Source: JAGVSR01 sp964589785
GTDB taxonomy: Bacteria > Pseudomonadota > Alphaproteobacteria > Rhizobiales > Hyphomicrobiaceae
NCBI GenBank assembly: GCA_964589785.1
Contig: CAZPUQ010000005.1
Coordinates: forward strand, 1 to 64,000
Direction: 5' to 3'
DNA: 64,000 nucleotides
Part shown: in pieces, positions 63,584 to 64,000 of the stretch
Numbering within the stretch: the first letter of the stretch is position 1
Layout: each line of letters begins with the position of its first letter
The notes under the pieces: generated by a model
Told to the model about the DNA's origin: nothing
Seen by the model: the letters and a program-made list of their open reading frames with translations, nothing else
Databases searched by the model: none
Position numbers and translations under genes: made by a program

Positions 63584-64000
63584 TTACTCGCGGTTGCCGA
63601 ACAGCGACAGGAGCGAGACGAACATGTTGATGAAGTCGAGGTAGAGGCTGAGCGCACCCATGATCGCGCTCTTGGCGAGCGCCGCCGAGTCGTCGCGGAT
63701 CATGTAGTAGCCGTCCTTGATCTGCTGCGTATCGTAGGCGGTGAGGCCCGCGAAGATCAGCACGCCGAGCACGTTGACGGCGAAGGCGAGCGCACCCGAC
63801 TGCAGGAACAGGTTGAGGAGGGCCGCCAGGATGATGCCGATGAGGCCCATGATCAGGAACGAGCCCCAGCCGCTGAGGTCCTTGCGGGTCGTGTAGCCGT
63901 AAAGGCTGAGGCCCGCGAAGGCGGCCGCCGTCACGAAGAAGACCTGCGCGATCGACTGGCCGGTAAAGACCAGGAAGATCGACGACAGCGAGACGCCCAT
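63584..64000 (-). CDS. Bax inhibitor-1/YccA family membrane protein (C-terminal part, cut by window)
   Basis: These are the last 138 or so residues of a multi-helix membrane protein; the 5' part lies beyond 64000. At least five helices remain. The conserved FFVTAAAFAGLSLYGYTTRKDLS, GVLIFAGLTAYDTQQIKDGY and the C-terminal SLYLDFINMFVSLLSLFG identify the BI-1 (TMBIM) family, including the YDTQ aspartate of the pH-sensing pair. BI-1 proteins are proposed calcium-leak channels. The visible methionine at the window edge is internal, not the start. Confidence 0.93.
   Translation of the reverse strand: MGVSLSSIFLVFTGQSIAQVFFVTAAAFAGLSLYGYTTRKDLSGWGSFLIMGLIGIILAALLNLFLQSGALAFAVNVLGVLIFAGLTAYDTQQIKDGYYMIRDDSAALAKSAIMGALSLYLDFINMFVSLLSLFGNRE

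Overview
The window is a GC-rich bacterial chromosome segment from an alphaproteobacterium, most likely of the order Hyphomicrobiales (Rhizobiales). The evidence is gene content and order: rpmH-rnpA-yidC-engB followed by argB; the F1 ATPase cluster atpHAGDC without F0 genes, next to priA and rppH; mdh-sucCD-sucAB-lpd; sdhCDAB; ccmABCDG next to acnA; etfBA with a 3-hydroxyacyl-CoA dehydrogenase; and a DUF2794 gene. A mesaconyl-CoA hydratase beside a CitE-type CoA-ester lyase points to the ethylmalonyl-CoA pathway, which fits a methylotrophic or C2-using member of the order. The genus cannot be settled from this sequence alone. Starts were checked codon by codon; several genes use GTG or TTG.

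Layout. 1-4.3 kb: tRNA-Arg(ACG), an orphan sensor kinase, and an overlapping TVP38-type membrane protein plus flavin disulfide reductase. 4.3-11.5 kb: rpmH promoter, rpmH, rnpA, yidC, engB, then a reverse-strand gene for an unusual Clp_N/proline-rich/membrane protein that interrupts the block before argB and a HAD nucleotidase. 11.5-17.4 kb (minus strand): HIG1-type protein, PduO adenosyltransferase, rhomboid, etfB, etfA, hydroxybutyryl-CoA dehydrogenase, SDR, small secreted protein. 17.7-21.8 kb (plus): degenerate EnvC-like factor, CtpA, and two tandem RppH-type Nudix genes. 21.9-29.9 kb (minus): F1 ATP synthase with a small CPxCG protein between atpD and atpC, then priA. 30-33.5 kb: tal, HU, old yellow enzyme, xerC. 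33.5-44.1 kb (minus): the TCA block lpd/sucB/sucA/sucD/sucC/mdh, then zapE. 44.5-49.2 kb: a 38-residue histone-like gene, then sdhCDAB with an unrecognised gene between sdhA and sdhB. 49.3-54.4 kb: renalase-like oxidoreductase, mesaconyl-CoA hydratase, CitE-type lyase, pyridoxal kinase, carbonic anhydrase. 54.4-64 kb: repeat elements, ccmABCDG, acnA, M3 peptidase, a possible structured RNA region, DUF2794, and the C-terminal part of a Bax-inhibitor-1 protein cut by the window edge.

Together the genes cover aerobic energy metabolism: the TCA cycle from aconitase through malate dehydrogenase, electron entry through SDH and ETF, cytochrome c maturation and F1 ATP synthase. CoA-ester chemistry is also present. 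No CRISPR array, insertion sequence, prophage or defence island was seen. The candidates for undescribed biology are the Clp_N membrane protein, the CPxCG protein in the ATPase operon, the inserted gene in the sdh operon, the histone-like micro-gene and the structured intergenic region near 62.8 kb.
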